Shown in pieces: positions 7,482-16,963 of a stretch of 64,000 nucleotides of DNA. This DNA is from Tissierellales bacterium. GTDB lineage: Bacteria; Bacillota; Clostridia; Tissierellales; JAOAQY01. Both the position numbers and the translations under genes were made by a program. Numbering within the stretch: position 1 is the stretch's first letter; every line of letters begins with the position of its first letter. Location: contig JAOAQY010000181.1 in the NCBI GenBank assembly GCA_025210965.1, positions 96,698 to 160,697 on the forward strand, in the 5' to 3' direction. Under the pieces are notes generated by a model. The model saw only the letters and a list, made by a program, of their open reading frames with translations. It was not told where the DNA came from and searched no databases.

Positions 7482-7940
7482 CTATACTTTATCTATTCTA
7501 TACACTATTTTCCTCTTGCTTAACCAATAATAAAATACTCCTATACCAATAGCAATTATAAAATAAAAAGAAAGCTTCCTAATCTTTCTCACTTTAGCTA
7601 TTTTTTTAACAGTTTGAAACTCATATTCCTTTTTACCTGATGTATCTTCTGTCACTTCATATCCTTCGCTATTCCTTGTGAATCTAACTTTCTTATTATT
7701 AATGTCTTCTATAACTGAATTTCCTTGCCCTTCTAAATATAAGTTTAAAAATGTTCCGTTAATAACAATATCATCCTGTGACTCATTCAACACTTGAACC
7801 AATTCTTCTTTAATATCGCCCTCATAATATTTCATAATCGCTATATCTAAAACACCACCAAATACTCCTAAAATATGAACTATTAAAAGAATAAGGACAC
7901 TTATAATCATGACGCTTATCAAACTAACATTTTTCTTCAT
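7482..7940 (-). CDS. Membrane protein with two transmembrane segments
   Basis: 152 aa: a transmembrane helix at about 7-28, a 90-residue presumed extracytoplasmic domain rich in polar residues, and a second helix at about 123-140 with a basic C-terminus. Family not recognised. It is a single-gene transcript with its own promoter (-10 at 7968-7973) and terminator, and lacks the hairpins of the plasmid operons. Confidence 0.75.
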   Translation of the reverse strand: MKKNVSLISVMIISVLILLIVHILGVFGGVLDIAIMKYYEGDIKEELVQVLNESQDDIVINGTFLNLYLEGQGNSVIEDINNKKVRFTRNSEGYEVTEDTSGKKEYEFQTVKKIAKVRKIRKLSFYFIIAIGIGVFYYWLSKRKIVYRIDKV

Positions 7941-7967
7941 AGCTACCTCCTATTTTCTATACTTATC

Positions 7968-7973
7968 ATTATA
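7968..7973 (-). promoter_or_regulatory. Promoter -10 of the 7482-7940 gene
   Basis: TATAAT preceded by an AT-alternating stretch, a weaker member of the AT-rich promoter group seen at 13.6, 24.9, 31.9, 39.7 and 56.6 kb. Confidence 0.55.
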
Positions 7974-8138
7974 CCAAATATATATAATTAGTTAAATAGC
8001 TTTAAAATTTATAATTTCTATTGACTTTTATCGCTTATTATCCTAAAATATATGTATATTCAATTGGTTTAACTATTCAGGAATTGAAACAAAATTATTT
8101 ATACTAAATTAGCTTAACTATTAGGATTTATAGAATTT

Positions 8139-8168
8139 GACTCCATCTCTTATGGAGTCTTTTTTTAT
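8139..8168 (+). terminator. Rightward terminator-like hairpin upstream of the 8204 gene
   Basis: GACTCCAT/ATGGAGTC stem then T7. No rightward gene precedes it, so it may end a short untranslated transcript or act as an attenuator for the gene at 8204. The rest of 7974-8138 shows nothing recognisable. Confidence 0.6.
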
Positions 8169-8203
8169 TACAGATATAATTATAACACGATGGAGGGATA
8201 ATA

Positions 8204-8782
8204 ATGAAACATACAACTCAAAGACGATTAAGGCTCTTAAATTGGCTATATTCAAAAAATAATGAGTATTCTATCGAAACTTCACAGAATAAAATCAATT
8301 CATTCATTTTGCTATATGAAGCCCTATGCATGGCAAATAACAAACACCATGATATATCAGACCTACTAATCATCAATCCTACCCCACTTTTTTCAAATAT
8401 AGATTATACTATTAGATTATCTAAGTATGACGATTCAGTGCAGATGGAAGAATTATTTCTGGATTCATCATGGATACTGATAAATCTATTAACTGAAGAG
8501 GATCTTTTATATATAGTAAATTCTATTTTCGATATAAATGAGTTAGAATTTAAGAGTACTTCCCTAAAGTTCATAAAAAACATAGAAAAGATAAAATTCA
8601 AGCAGTACCAGGATAATGTTCTTATACTTGATATTAACAATCATATTTTTCTACTAAATGAAGTTGCTTTATCTGACTCTTATTTTAATTTAGAACAGCT
8701 ATTAAAAAAATTATCTTCAGAAAACAAAGCAGAAAAAACATGTAAGATTTCGATTAGCAATAATATAATAAATTTCGCTTAA
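8204..8782 (+). CDS. Unknown 192-aa protein
   Basis: Unrecognised. The N-terminus is basic and helical, the rest is leucine/isoleucine-rich and probably helical. A GGAGGG site precedes the ATG. It is the first of a rightward accessory run (8.2-12.9 kb) lacking the operon hairpins, next to a PIN-domain gene, so a defence or toxin-related role is conceivable but unsupported. Confidence 0.65.
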   Translation: MKHTTQRRLRLLNWLYSKNNEYSIETSQNKINSFILLYEALCMANNKHHDISDLLIINPTPLFSNIDYTIRLSKYDDSVQMEELFLDSSWILINLLTEEDLLYIVNSIFDINELEFKSTSLKFIKNIEKIKFKQYQDNVLILDINNHIFLLNEVALSDSYFNLEQLLKKLSSENKAEKTCKISISNNIINFA

Positions 8783-8903
8783 TAAAAGTCACTACTAAGT
8801 TTTTTGTATTTGACATATTATCAAAACTTTACTTTACCTTTCTATTACAAAGATGGTATTATTATTTTGTAAATTTACTGTCTTGTACTCGAAGGGAGAT
8901 TTT

Positions 8904-9100
8904 ATGGCTTATATGAGAAAAAACCTGTAAAAATTACTTTTACACAAAAAGAATTGAATGATATTGAGAGAAAACGTGCCAATTTGGAAGCAATAAATGA
9001 AGCTTTGGAAGAAGAGTATGGTTCGGACGGAAGAAACAAAGATCTTGACCAAAGAGTTACTGGCATAGATGCTAACCTAGATCCAAGATATAATGACTAA
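8904..9100 (+). pseudogene. Small gene with a frameshift at an A6 run
   Basis: From ATG 8904 (GAAGGGAG ribosome site) the reading frame ends after nine codons at 8928. A -1 shift at the sequence A-AAA-AAC (8917-8923), or one extra A, restores a 65-aa protein that runs to 9098 with a charged, helical body (KELNDIERKRANLEAINEAL). It precedes the PIN gene by 71 bp and could be its antitoxin-like partner. The shift may be a homopolymer sequencing error, a mutation or programmed frameshifting. Confidence 0.6.
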
Positions 9101-9171
9101 TATTTAATCATGAGATGAACATATATCATTTATGTTCATCTATTTTTATTTTAAATAGCAGGAGGGATAAT

Positions 9172-10692
9172 ATGAAATACATGTTTTTAGATACTAATAT
9201 TTACATAGATATGATTGTATCAAGAAATAATACTAGTAAAGCAGGGTCTTTTGAAGAAATTTATCAATTACTCGAACATGATATGTTAAAGATTATACTA
9301 CCCAAAATAGTTAAGGAAGAAGTAAAACGACACATCGAAAGTGAAATATTAAAGATAGGAAAAGCTGTTAAGGATGCCAGAAAAAATATAAAAGAAATAT
9401 TCTGGATAAATCATGTAGATTTACTCAAAAAATTCAACGACCAACTATCTTCAGTAAATCAGATAATGGGAAAACTAGATGATGAATTTGATGTACATAA
9501 AAGAATTTTTATAATAAATTCTATAGGCAAGATTAATTCTATCTTTAATCATAGAAACTGTATTGAAATAATAGAAACAAGAGAAATGCTTCTAGGAGTT
9601 GATCGACGAAGAATATATAAACAGGCACCTGCACATATAGATAATAAAGATTCATCTGCAGATGCTTTAATAGTGGAAACGTTAGTAAATATTAAGGATT
9701 TCATAGATATTGATAATGATAATGATAAAATTTTTTTTATTAGTAGAAATACTGCAGATTTCTCACAAGGAACTAAAAAAGATGAGAAAGAAATATTACA
9801 TCCAGATATTTATGAAAGTTTAAAGTCAAGATCATTAGAAGAAGTTGTAAAGTATCGCATACGCTTAACTAAAACTATTCTTGATGAATTTAAACATGAG
9901 GCAGAAAAGATAAGTATTATTAATGAACTTTGGGCAGAAATGAAAATTGAGGAAGAGGAAGAAAGAAAAACTTTAATCATGGATAAAATTAATATGGATA
10001 GAGAGTCTGTTGGATTAACCCCTCTTGGTTCTTGCGATGCATACTATGAACGTATTTTTGAAATGAAAGAATCCTTAGATTTTATACAGCTCATTGAATC
10101 TAAAGTTTCGGAATACGAAAAAGTTGTACAAAATTTTTTGGAGATTTATGATGATACTATCGATGAATTATCAAACATTAGTTTTAATGATCTCAAAGAT
10201 AAATTAGATTTATATAATGATAAGTACAAATTTTTCCCTATAATTTATAACAAAGTGAATGCTATTGATTCAATATCTGATTATATTAAGCTGTATTTTG
10301 GAAACCCTCAATTGTTAGAAGATTCACTAGATAGTATTATTTTCAATGACTATATGGATATCGACAACATCCTATTGATGAAAAACCAATATGGACAACC
10401 AATAAAAATTGAAGTCGATGGAGAATTAGAACCCGAAGATGATGAAACTAATACTTTAGAAATTTGGTTTTCAGTTGATGGACAAAGAGTTAGTTCTGGA
10501 GAAATTGAAGTATACTATGGCTATATGACTTTTAATTCGGATGGTAATGCATCTGATGGTTCCGAAGAATCTATTGACTTTAAAACTGATGATATCGCAT
10601 GCGAAATCGAATCTACTTTTGATTCAATGATAGACGTAGTCGAAACTACTATTAAAAGATTTGAACTATTCTTGGATAGTTTAGGAATCTAA
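9172..10692 (+). CDS. PIN-domain ribonuclease-like protein
   Basis: 506 aa from ATG 9172, chosen for its GGAGGG site; the longer frame from 9115 has no ribosome site. The first 200 residues form a PIN-type nuclease fold: Asp7 in FLDTN, Glu49/Glu50, Asp164 in SADAL, and the SRNTADF segment with Asp196. These acidic residues would hold the metal for RNA cleavage. The remaining 300 residues are helical then beta-rich and acidic, probably a sensing or partner domain. It resembles large stand-alone PIN proteins of defence islands; that role is inferred. Confidence 0.8.
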   Translation: MKYMFLDTNIYIDMIVSRNNTSKAGSFEEIYQLLEHDMLKIILPKIVKEEVKRHIESEILKIGKAVKDARKNIKEIFWINHVDLLKKFNDQLSSVNQIMGKLDDEFDVHKRIFIINSIGKINSIFNHRNCIEIIETREMLLGVDRRRIYKQAPAHIDNKDSSADALIVETLVNIKDFIDIDNDNDKIFFISRNTADFSQGTKKDEKEILHPDIYESLKSRSLEEVVKYRIRLTKTILDEFKHEAEKISIINELWAEMKIEEEEERKTLIMDKINMDRESVGLTPLGSCDAYYERIFEMKESLDFIQLIESKVSEYEKVVQNFLEIYDDTIDELSNISFNDLKDKLDLYNDKYKFFPIIYNKVNAIDSISDYIKLYFGNPQLLEDSLDSIIFNDYMDIDNILLMKNQYGQPIKIEVDGELEPEDDETNTLEIWFSVDGQRVSSGEIEVYYGYMTFNSDGNASDGSEESIDFKTDDIACEIESTFDSMIDVVETTIKRFELFLDSLGI

Positions 10693-10754
10693 TACCTTCT
10701 CTTCTTTAAATCCGCAAAACTATCATAATATATACAAGAAAGTATTATTAATAT

Positions 10755-10781
10755 AAAAAAAGAGGCGAAACTTTTCGCCTC
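10755..10781 (-). terminator. Terminator between the PIN gene and the gene remnant
   Basis: GAGGCGAAA/TTTCGCCTC stem, T7 on the - strand; the T-run on the + side is weak. Confidence 0.75.
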
Positions 10782-10812
10782 ATATTAAAATGGTTGATTA
10801 AAACGATTTATC

Positions 10813-11088
10813 CTACTTCCTTACCCTTATTTTTAGTGTCCAAGAACTTGAACCACGTTCAAGAGTTGCCTTAGACTTACATGAAATGATATCATCTGTA
10901 ACATATTCACTAAATCCAGTTTTCTCACTAAAAGATAGTCCTGGAGATGATATTTCCTCTATTTGATAATCAGCATAACCACCTGGTGCCCATCCCATAC
11001 AACAATATTCAACTTCCCTATCAGTTACACTAATAGAATCATCTGCAATATCCCAACCACCAGATACTTTTGTAAGTAAAAAGCGTTG
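10813..11088 (-). pseudogene. C-terminal remnant of an unknown gene
   Basis: An open frame of about 92 codons with a Gly-Gly-Trp-Asp segment and a C-terminus ending RVRK, followed by a good terminator, but an in-frame TAG at 11089 and no ribosome site. The only ATG (10998) would drop the conserved-looking N-terminal third. It is probably the 3' end of a deleted gene. The rest of 11089-11203 shows nothing. Confidence 0.45.
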
Positions 11089-11203
11089 CTATTGTTTTAA
11101 TGAAATTGGTAAAATAATATATGTAATTAAATAAAAGCTAATTTTTTAGTGTGTACTATTTTGTAATTCCTGAATGCATCTAGTAGTTTATATTAATAAT
11201 TGG

Positions 11204-11230
11204 TATAATTTGATAGAAGAACAGTATAAT
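11204..11230 (+). promoter_or_regulatory. Probable promoter of the TIR gene
   Basis: Two TATAAT hexamers at 11204-11209 and 11225-11230; neither has a clear -35. Confidence 0.4.
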
Positions 11231-11255
11231 CAGGTGAAATGAATGGAGGGATTAC

Positions 11256-12881
11256 ATGAAGAAAATATTTATTAGTCATGCATCAAAAGACAGAGAGTTT
11301 GTTGATTTACTAGTAGAACTTTTTTGTGAAATACTAAAGCTTAGTGAAGAGGAAGATTTTTTTTACACATCAGATAATACAAGTTTAAAAACTGGTGATA
11401 ATATTGTTAAGAAAATCGAGGAAAACTTGAACTTGTCTGAAGTAGTAGTAATAATTATCACAGGTAATTATTTTAATAGTAAGTATTGTATTACCGAAAT
11501 GGGGGCTAGTTCAATCTTGGAAAAGCAAACATTTCCTTTATTTCTACCTGTAAATTCAATAGAAAAATATATTTCTGGAACACCTTTTATTTCTACAAAA
11601 GCTAGACCGATATCGTCAACTAGAGATATGAAGGCTGTTATGAGTGAGTTAGCAACAATTTTTGGAATTAGTATGAATGAAAAATTTTATAAGAAAGTTA
11701 CTACATATTGTGACGATTTTACTAGTAAGATAAATGAAATGATAAGAGTAAAAAATCTTAGATTACACGAGGAGATGAATGACGCTTTAAATCAAATGAA
11801 GTATGATTTGATGAAAACAAATGAGTTTAATGTTGCAAGAGAGTATTTCGAGACTGAAGTTGCTAGATTAAGCAGTGAGCTAACATACAAGAGAATCACT
11901 GATGAGCGTGATAATAATCCTTTAATATGGGATGATATAAATAAACTTATAGATACTTATGGTAAGTTAAATGACCACAATGACATTTTGTATCAGTATC
12001 ACCCAGTAATAAAGCTTTACAAAGATACTGCAGAGAAAGTTTTAAAGTTAGATGAACATGTAAGCGATAGAAAAAAGTATAGCGCTAAGAGATTGATGCA
12101 AATTTGCTCTCCTAATCTTGATTATGCTTCACGCTTAGAGATAGGATCTGAATTAGCTATTGATGATCCGAGAATTGGGGTATCGTTAACCGATTCTGGT
12201 CTACCAGACATAGATTGGGTTGAAATCCCTGAGGGTGATTTTTTATTTTCATCAATGAAAAAAAGAAAATCACTCCCAAGTTTCTGGATTTCTAGATACC
12301 CAGTCACTAGAAATCAGTTTAGAACTTTTGTATTAAGTGAGGAATATAAATCTGAGCATTTTTGGATGCTTGGTAAAAAAGATAATCATATACGAGAATT
12401 TGAAGAATTTGCAATCAGCCTTGATGAATCTTTAAATTATCCTATGGTAGATGTTTCATGGTATGAAGCGAAAGCATTTTGTAAATGGTTTGAAGGAAAG
12501 ACAGATCTGATAATTGATTTGCCAAGTAGTAAGCAGTGGGAGAAAGCGGCTCGTGGTGAGTTTGGTAGGGAGTTTTCATATGGCGATGAGTTTGATGAAA
12601 TGAAAGGACATGTAAACCAACCTAATTATGGAGCGTGTGCAGTTGGATTGTTTCCATTAGGATCATCAAAATATGGGGTTTTAGATATGTCAGGTAATGT
12701 CTGGAATTGGACAAGTACTATTGAAATCCATACAAAGTTTGTTGAACTTGCAGGTGGTTCATTTAAGTATCAGTCTGATTATGCAAAAACACATTCTAGA
12801 GGGAAGGTAAAAAAGGATCACACTTGTCAAGAAGGTGGGTTTAGGATTATTACGACAGTAAACCCATTTAACGAAAGGTAG
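11256..12881 (+). CDS. TIR domain fused to FGE-sulfatase (SUMF1-like) domain
   Basis: 541 aa. Residues 1-150 are a TIR domain (FISHASKD near the N-terminus; probable catalytic Glu81 in YCITEMG). Residues 150-310 are helical linker. Residues 320-541 are a formylglycine-generating-enzyme/C-type-lectin-like domain: WVEIPEG, WISRYPVTRNQF, DVSWYEAKAFCKW, LPSSKQWEKAARG, GVLDMSGNVWNW and a terminal GGFRI. TIR domains in bacterial immunity typically cleave NAD+ on sensing infection, and FGE-like folds often act as ligand-binding heads, so an immune sensor-effector is likely. It has its own GGAGGG site and terminator. Confidence 0.9.
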   Translation: MKKIFISHASKDREFVDLLVELFCEILKLSEEEDFFYTSDNTSLKTGDNIVKKIEENLNLSEVVVIIITGNYFNSKYCITEMGASSILEKQTFPLFLPVNSIEKYISGTPFISTKARPISSTRDMKAVMSELATIFGISMNEKFYKKVTTYCDDFTSKINEMIRVKNLRLHEEMNDALNQMKYDLMKTNEFNVAREYFETEVARLSSELTYKRITDERDNNPLIWDDINKLIDTYGKLNDHNDILYQYHPVIKLYKDTAEKVLKLDEHVSDRKKYSAKRLMQICSPNLDYASRLEIGSELAIDDPRIGVSLTDSGLPDIDWVEIPEGDFLFSSMKKRKSLPSFWISRYPVTRNQFRTFVLSEEYKSEHFWMLGKKDNHIREFEEFAISLDESLNYPMVDVSWYEAKAFCKWFEGKTDLIIDLPSSKQWEKAARGEFGREFSYGDEFDEMKGHVNQPNYGACAVGLFPLGSSKYGVLDMSGNVWNWTSTIEIHTKFVELAGGSFKYQSDYAKTHSRGKVKKDHTCQEGGFRIITTVNPFNER

Positions 12882-12933
12882 TTTGTTAGTGTATTAATAA
12901 TAAAGTTTTAAAGATAAATAGTAACGATAGTCA

Positions 12934-12970
12934 AGCACTTGATTGCGAAAACTCAACAGGTGCTTTTTCT
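12934..12970 (+). terminator. Terminator of the TIR gene
   Basis: AAGCAC/GTGCTT stem with a long loop, then T5. Confidence 0.65.
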
Positions 12971-13056
12971 ATCAAAAAAAATCAATGTAACCTTCTAAAT
13001 TAAGACAATTTTTTTGTCTTAAACCAGAAAACTACATCTATTAATGTCAATATAAA

Positions 13057-13344
13057 TTATTGTAATAAGTCTTTAATTGTCTCTAAATCATTCTCTTTAA
13101 TACTAGTGAACTCACCATCTTCCAGTCTTAGAAAAATTACATTTCTCACCAATGCTACATCTCTAATAGAAAAATTGACAGGTAGCTTTTTCATAGAACC
13201 ATCCTCATCACACAGTAAAACTACTGAATCAAATAATTCAATACATTCAATATATCCACCAACTAATTTCTGTAGTTCAGACAAGTTATTAGAAACCTCT
13301 ATAGGTTCTAACTCTTCCCCTACCTTTTTCATTATTACTTTCAT
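13057..13344 (-). CDS. DUF3846-family protein
   Basis: 95 aa with the DUF3846 pattern: Met-Lys-Val start, LQKLVGGYIE, then VVLLCDEDG and a C-terminal DGEFTSI segment. The family is common on plasmids, conjugative elements and phages of Firmicutes; its biochemical role is unknown. The ATG has a GGAGAG site. The small membrane-protein gene at 13394-13546 lies just upstream and they may share the promoter near 13580. Confidence 0.85.
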   Translation of the reverse strand: MKVIMKKVGEELEPIEVSNNLSELQKLVGGYIECIELFDSVVLLCDEDGSMKKLPVNFSIRDVALVRNVIFLRLEDGEFTSIKENDLETIKDLLQ

Positions 13345-13393
13345 AAGCTCTCTCCTTTAATCTTATTATTTAAATACTATCCCCGGTTAAAGT

Positions 13394-13546
13394 CTATATA
13401 AATAACTTAATCATATCTATAAATGATACATCGAAGACATTAGCACTTACATGAAAAATAATGCCAACTACAAATATCCATTTTAATGATTTCATTAATA
13501 TTTTCCATCCAAAGTATAACATAAAAATCATTACCAATAAATGCAT
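13394..13546 (-). CDS. 50-aa membrane protein
   Basis: Found by reading the gap: ATG at 13546 after AAGGAGGGGG, stop at 13394. The product has two hydrophobic stretches (about 1-14 and 24-40), so a tiny membrane protein is likely. It sits 33 bp downstream of a member of the AT-rich promoter family. Another 50-residue hydrophobic protein is at 56746-56898. Confidence 0.65.
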   Translation of the reverse strand: MHLLVMIFMLYFGWKILMKSLKWIFVVGIIFHVSANVFDVSFIDMIKLFI

Positions 13547-13579
13547 CAAGTCCCCCTCCTTATAATGTTATTTAAACCT

Positions 13580-13607
13580 ATTATAACACAATATATATAT
13601 TTAGTCA
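13580..13607 (-). promoter_or_regulatory. AT-rich extended -10 promoter (13.6 kb)
   Basis: TATAAT (13580-13585) preceded by TTGTG and a run of alternating A/T (13590-13600), shared with the promoters at 24.9, 31.9, 39.7 and 56.6 kb. Confidence 0.7.
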
Positions 13608-13637
13608 TTACTTAATTTTACATTTCTCTACAATATA

Positions 13638-13668
13638 AAAGCTAGTGCAGGTTTTACCCACACTAGCA
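13638..13668 (-). terminator. Terminator of the helicase operon
   Basis: GCTAGTG/CACTAGC stem followed by TTTT, just after the helicase stop. Confidence 0.75.
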
Positions 13669-13672
13669 TTAT

Positions 13673-16600
13673 TTACATTGCAAAAAGAGATAATTGACCC
13701 TCTACAATGCCTTTCTTTTTGACATACTTGTCTTCCTTAACATCCTCATAAGACAAAGTAAAAAGACTCAGTTGTTGGCTTTCTCCATCTCCTACTGACT
13801 TTTCCACTTTTTCTACTGATTCTGTGTATTCAGGTATTATCACTTCTTCCTCTTCAAAGTTAAATGCATCCAGTTCATTTTCTTTTAGTTTAATTTTGCC
13901 TTTAAGAACATTGAACAGCATTTTTGCTCCATCATCACTATCGGAGCCCATTGAAGATAGAAGGTCTTCAGAAAATACACCTTCAATAGCCAGACTTGCC
14001 TTTTTCTTGCTACCGATTAATTTCATAGCATCTTCCTGAATAGTATCTACATAATAACTGTAGTATACCTTACAAACTTTGTCTTGATTCATTCTCCAAG
14101 CTCTTCTTTCTGCCTGTCTCAAGACTTTAATATCATATCCACATTCATAAAAATATATTGTAGGGTATTGTGTAATATTAAGACCTGTTTGTACACAAGT
14201 TGGGTTAGTTATTATTACTTCATAACCCTCCTGGTATTTCTTTTCAATCCAAGCCTCCCTTTTTTCTACTGCTACAGTAGATTTAAGCTCAATCACTTTG
14301 ATACCTTCCTTACTTATGATATCAAGCAATCTTTTACTTACACCTTTAGTTCCACTGTATATACTATAGACTAAAGTATTTCTTCCAAGTGATACTTCTT
14401 GTCTTATAGTTTCTAGCAGTTTTTCCTCCTTCGGAAATAACTGATCCATATCTAATTTTTCGGGATTGGCCACTAGTCTAGTATCATCTACATATATTGG
14501 CTCCTGATTAGGATTATCAGGATATGATAATAGATTGTGAATATATGATCCTCCAAGAGATACACCTTTGTTTTCTCTCATAAAAGTAACAAATGCTTGT
14601 TTCAGCCTATCATATGCCTTTCTTAACTCATCAGACATTTTTATCTCATGTTTAAAGAATTTTAACTCCGGCATAGGAAGGTCCATATCAGTTATACTTC
14701 TTGAAATCATAATTCCACTAAGGAAATTAGTATACAGAAGAGGACTAATACCCGATTTTTCTTGCCATGCTCCTGATATTTTCTTCCCTTTACCACTAGC
14801 ATTATATTCAGAATAATACTGTTTGGTAGTCTTTTCCCTTCTACCATAATGATCTATGAATAGATTAACATCTGAATATTTGTATCCCATTTTTTTCAAC
14901 TTATCTGGGTACATTCTATATAACTGATAAAATAAATCAGATGCTTTTCCTCCGGTAAGTGTCCCAGTAAGATTTACTGCAACTTTAGAAATTTCTACAA
15001 GAGTAGCATAAGTCATCCCTTGGTTACTTTCTCTATTAAATAAATGGGCCTCATCTGCTATTGTAATATCAATAGCTTTAGTTCCAATATGTTTTTTTAG
15101 CATTTCAACTGCATTGAAAGTATTATAACCTTTCTTTCTCTTAGCAGTCCATAATGAAGCATTACATTTCCTTACTGCTATCGTATAACCTGATTCTTTA
15201 TACGATTTTACCTTTCTTAACTCTTCGCCCTGAAGAGGATATCCATCTTCATCGAAATAAACATTAGTACTATACTCATCCTCATACAGTACTTTGATTC
15301 GATTTTCTCTTATCCTTTCAATTTCCCACTTAGTTAACGGACTTCCATCAACTTTAATGTAGTGATTACATTTTGAATATAGAGAAGATCGATTTTTAAG
15401 AACTCTACTTAAATACTCATCACATTTCTCAATATCAAATATATACTCTGAATTAGAATAAATATGACCGCCACAATCAGGACATCTTAAATCATTTATT
15501 GAAGAGTTATAAGGCTTTCTGACAGCCATTTCAACTTGATAGTTCCTCTTAGCTTTGTCTTTTGGAATTAACAACACTTCTAAACCTATAGGTTTCCTCT
15601 TTAGTTTTTTAACATCCATGTAACTATTAAGAGTGATAAAACTTGGAGTTATTCCTAATGGTCTTGAAACTTGTATTATCTCCCTCTTCCATTTTTCAAT
15701 AAGCTGTCCTTGGCAATATACAGCAATACGACCTACAAAATTATTATTGAATTCATGAACAACCGCAAGAGCTAACTTACCACTTATGTAAGTCTTGCCA
15801 ATCCCCATGTCTCCATTCAATGTAAAACCGTATTTACCATCCCTTATAGCTTCTAAAAATCCCTGAGCTATAACTTGTTGCCTTGGATATAGCTTTCCTA
15901 CCTTGCCTTTTCCTATATCTATTTTACTTGCTATTATACTGTCTATTTTGTCTCCTACGTTATAATGTAAGTTTTCATCCTGAAGATATGGTAGTACATA
16001 TTCAGTTACCAACTCATAAAACGTAGCATCCTGATTAAAAGCTATATTATTTTCTACTGGTAAACTAATCTTTCCAGTAGATAGGCCCTCTTGTTTAATC
16101 CTTATGAAAAAGTTAGTATCAAGTTCATCATAAAAAATGACTACTTTTGGTGCCTTTCCAGTATAATCAAAACCATCACAAATTCTGATCATATTCTCTT
16201 CTACAAGTTTATCATAAATATATTTCCCCCACTCAGGCAATAGACCAGTCTTGTATTTTGATAGTACAAATTTGTACACCTCATTTACGAGATCCTTATC
16301 CTTATGAATTTTTAATATTGAATCTGATTCATTATAAATAATTGCATGAACTCCATCTCCAATATTTTCATTCTTTGTCCTAAGATAAAGTGCTCTATAA
16401 CCATTCTTAACAGAGCAGATTCTATCATAATTACCACCAACACGGATACTTCTTGTACCTTTCTGAAGGTTGGCCAATAAAGACCTCATCTCTTGTTCAG
16501 ATTGACAAGAAGCTATCACATACCTTACAGTACTATCTCCACTATAAGTATCAGTTAATAAAGTCTTAACTTTATAATAATACGATCCTATAATTAAAGT

Positions 16601-16894
16601 CTTATATATATACTTTGACAAAATTTCTATCTCTGTATTATAAAAATCTAAGGCTTCTTTTATTTCAGTCTTAAGTTCATATAATTCATCTGAACTCTTA
16701 TCTCTGTTTTTAATTAATGTTTTATATAGATTATTCAGTAAATCCAAGTTTTCATAACCATGACGTTTTATTTCCTTAAGCTGATCATCAAAATGATTAA
16801 TCTCAAAGTTATATATTTTGTTAGATTTTAAAAACCCTTCTAATGTCATAATAATTCTCTTGATAGCGTTATGAGTATTTGTAATCTTAGTCAT
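13673..16894 (-). CDS. SNF2/DEAH-type helicase with two clamp-binding motifs
   Basis: 1073 aa superfamily 2 ATPase. It has Walker A GDMGIGKT (about residue 360), a CPDCGG zinc-binding region plus further cysteines (about 475-520), Walker B DEAH (about 625), and a helicase C lobe ending in a QAERRAWRMNQ motif VI (about 955). Such proteins translocate on or remodel DNA at ATP cost. QLSLF occurs twice at the C-terminus (1041-1045 and 1067-1071), matching the bacterial sliding-clamp-binding consensus, so tethering to the element-encoded clamp is likely. It lies after the methyltransferase gene, a pairing often seen on mobile elements. Start follows hairpin H13. Confidence 0.9.
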   Translation of the reverse strand: MTKITNTHNAIKRIIMTLEGFLKSNKIYNFEINHFDDQLKEIKRHGYENLDLLNNLYKTLIKNRDKSSDELYELKTEIKEALDFYNTEIEILSKYIYKTLIIGSYYYKVKTLLTDTYSGDSTVRYVIASCQSEQEMRSLLANLQKGTRSIRVGGNYDRICSVKNGYRALYLRTKNENIGDGVHAIIYNESDSILKIHKDKDLVNEVYKFVLSKYKTGLLPEWGKYIYDKLVEENMIRICDGFDYTGKAPKVVIFYDELDTNFFIRIKQEGLSTGKISLPVENNIAFNQDATFYELVTEYVLPYLQDENLHYNVGDKIDSIIASKIDIGKGKVGKLYPRQQVIAQGFLEAIRDGKYGFTLNGDMGIGKTYISGKLALAVVHEFNNNFVGRIAVYCQGQLIEKWKREIIQVSRPLGITPSFITLNSYMDVKKLKRKPIGLEVLLIPKDKAKRNYQVEMAVRKPYNSSINDLRCPDCGGHIYSNSEYIFDIEKCDEYLSRVLKNRSSLYSKCNHYIKVDGSPLTKWEIERIRENRIKVLYEDEYSTNVYFDEDGYPLQGEELRKVKSYKESGYTIAVRKCNASLWTAKRKKGYNTFNAVEMLKKHIGTKAIDITIADEAHLFNRESNQGMTYATLVEISKVAVNLTGTLTGGKASDLFYQLYRMYPDKLKKMGYKYSDVNLFIDHYGRREKTTKQYYSEYNASGKGKKISGAWQEKSGISPLLYTNFLSGIMISRSITDMDLPMPELKFFKHEIKMSDELRKAYDRLKQAFVTFMRENKGVSLGGSYIHNLLSYPDNPNQEPIYVDDTRLVANPEKLDMDQLFPKEEKLLETIRQEVSLGRNTLVYSIYSGTKGVSKRLLDIISKEGIKVIELKSTVAVEKREAWIEKKYQEGYEVIITNPTCVQTGLNITQYPTIYFYECGYDIKVLRQAERRAWRMNQDKVCKVYYSYYVDTIQEDAMKLIGSKKKASLAIEGVFSEDLLSSMGSDSDDGAKMLFNVLKGKIKLKENELDAFNFEEEEVIIPEYTESVEKVEKSVGDGESQQLSLFTLSYEDVKEDKYVKKKGIVEGQLSLFAM

Positions 16895-16910
16895 TTAAAA
16901 TTCCTCCAAT

Positions 16911-16925
16911 GACGGATAAACCGTC
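16911..16925 (-). promoter_or_regulatory. Intercistronic hairpin H13
   Basis: GACGGATAAACCGTC (G-C fifth pair) before the GGAGG site of the helicase gene. Confidence 0.75.
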
Positions 16926-16963
16926 TTAATAAAATTTAATATTAAGTATTATTCCTCTATTCA

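Noticed and set aside
8079..8090. GGAATTGAAAC as a CRISPR repeat tail
   Set aside because: It occurs once, with no repetition nearby.
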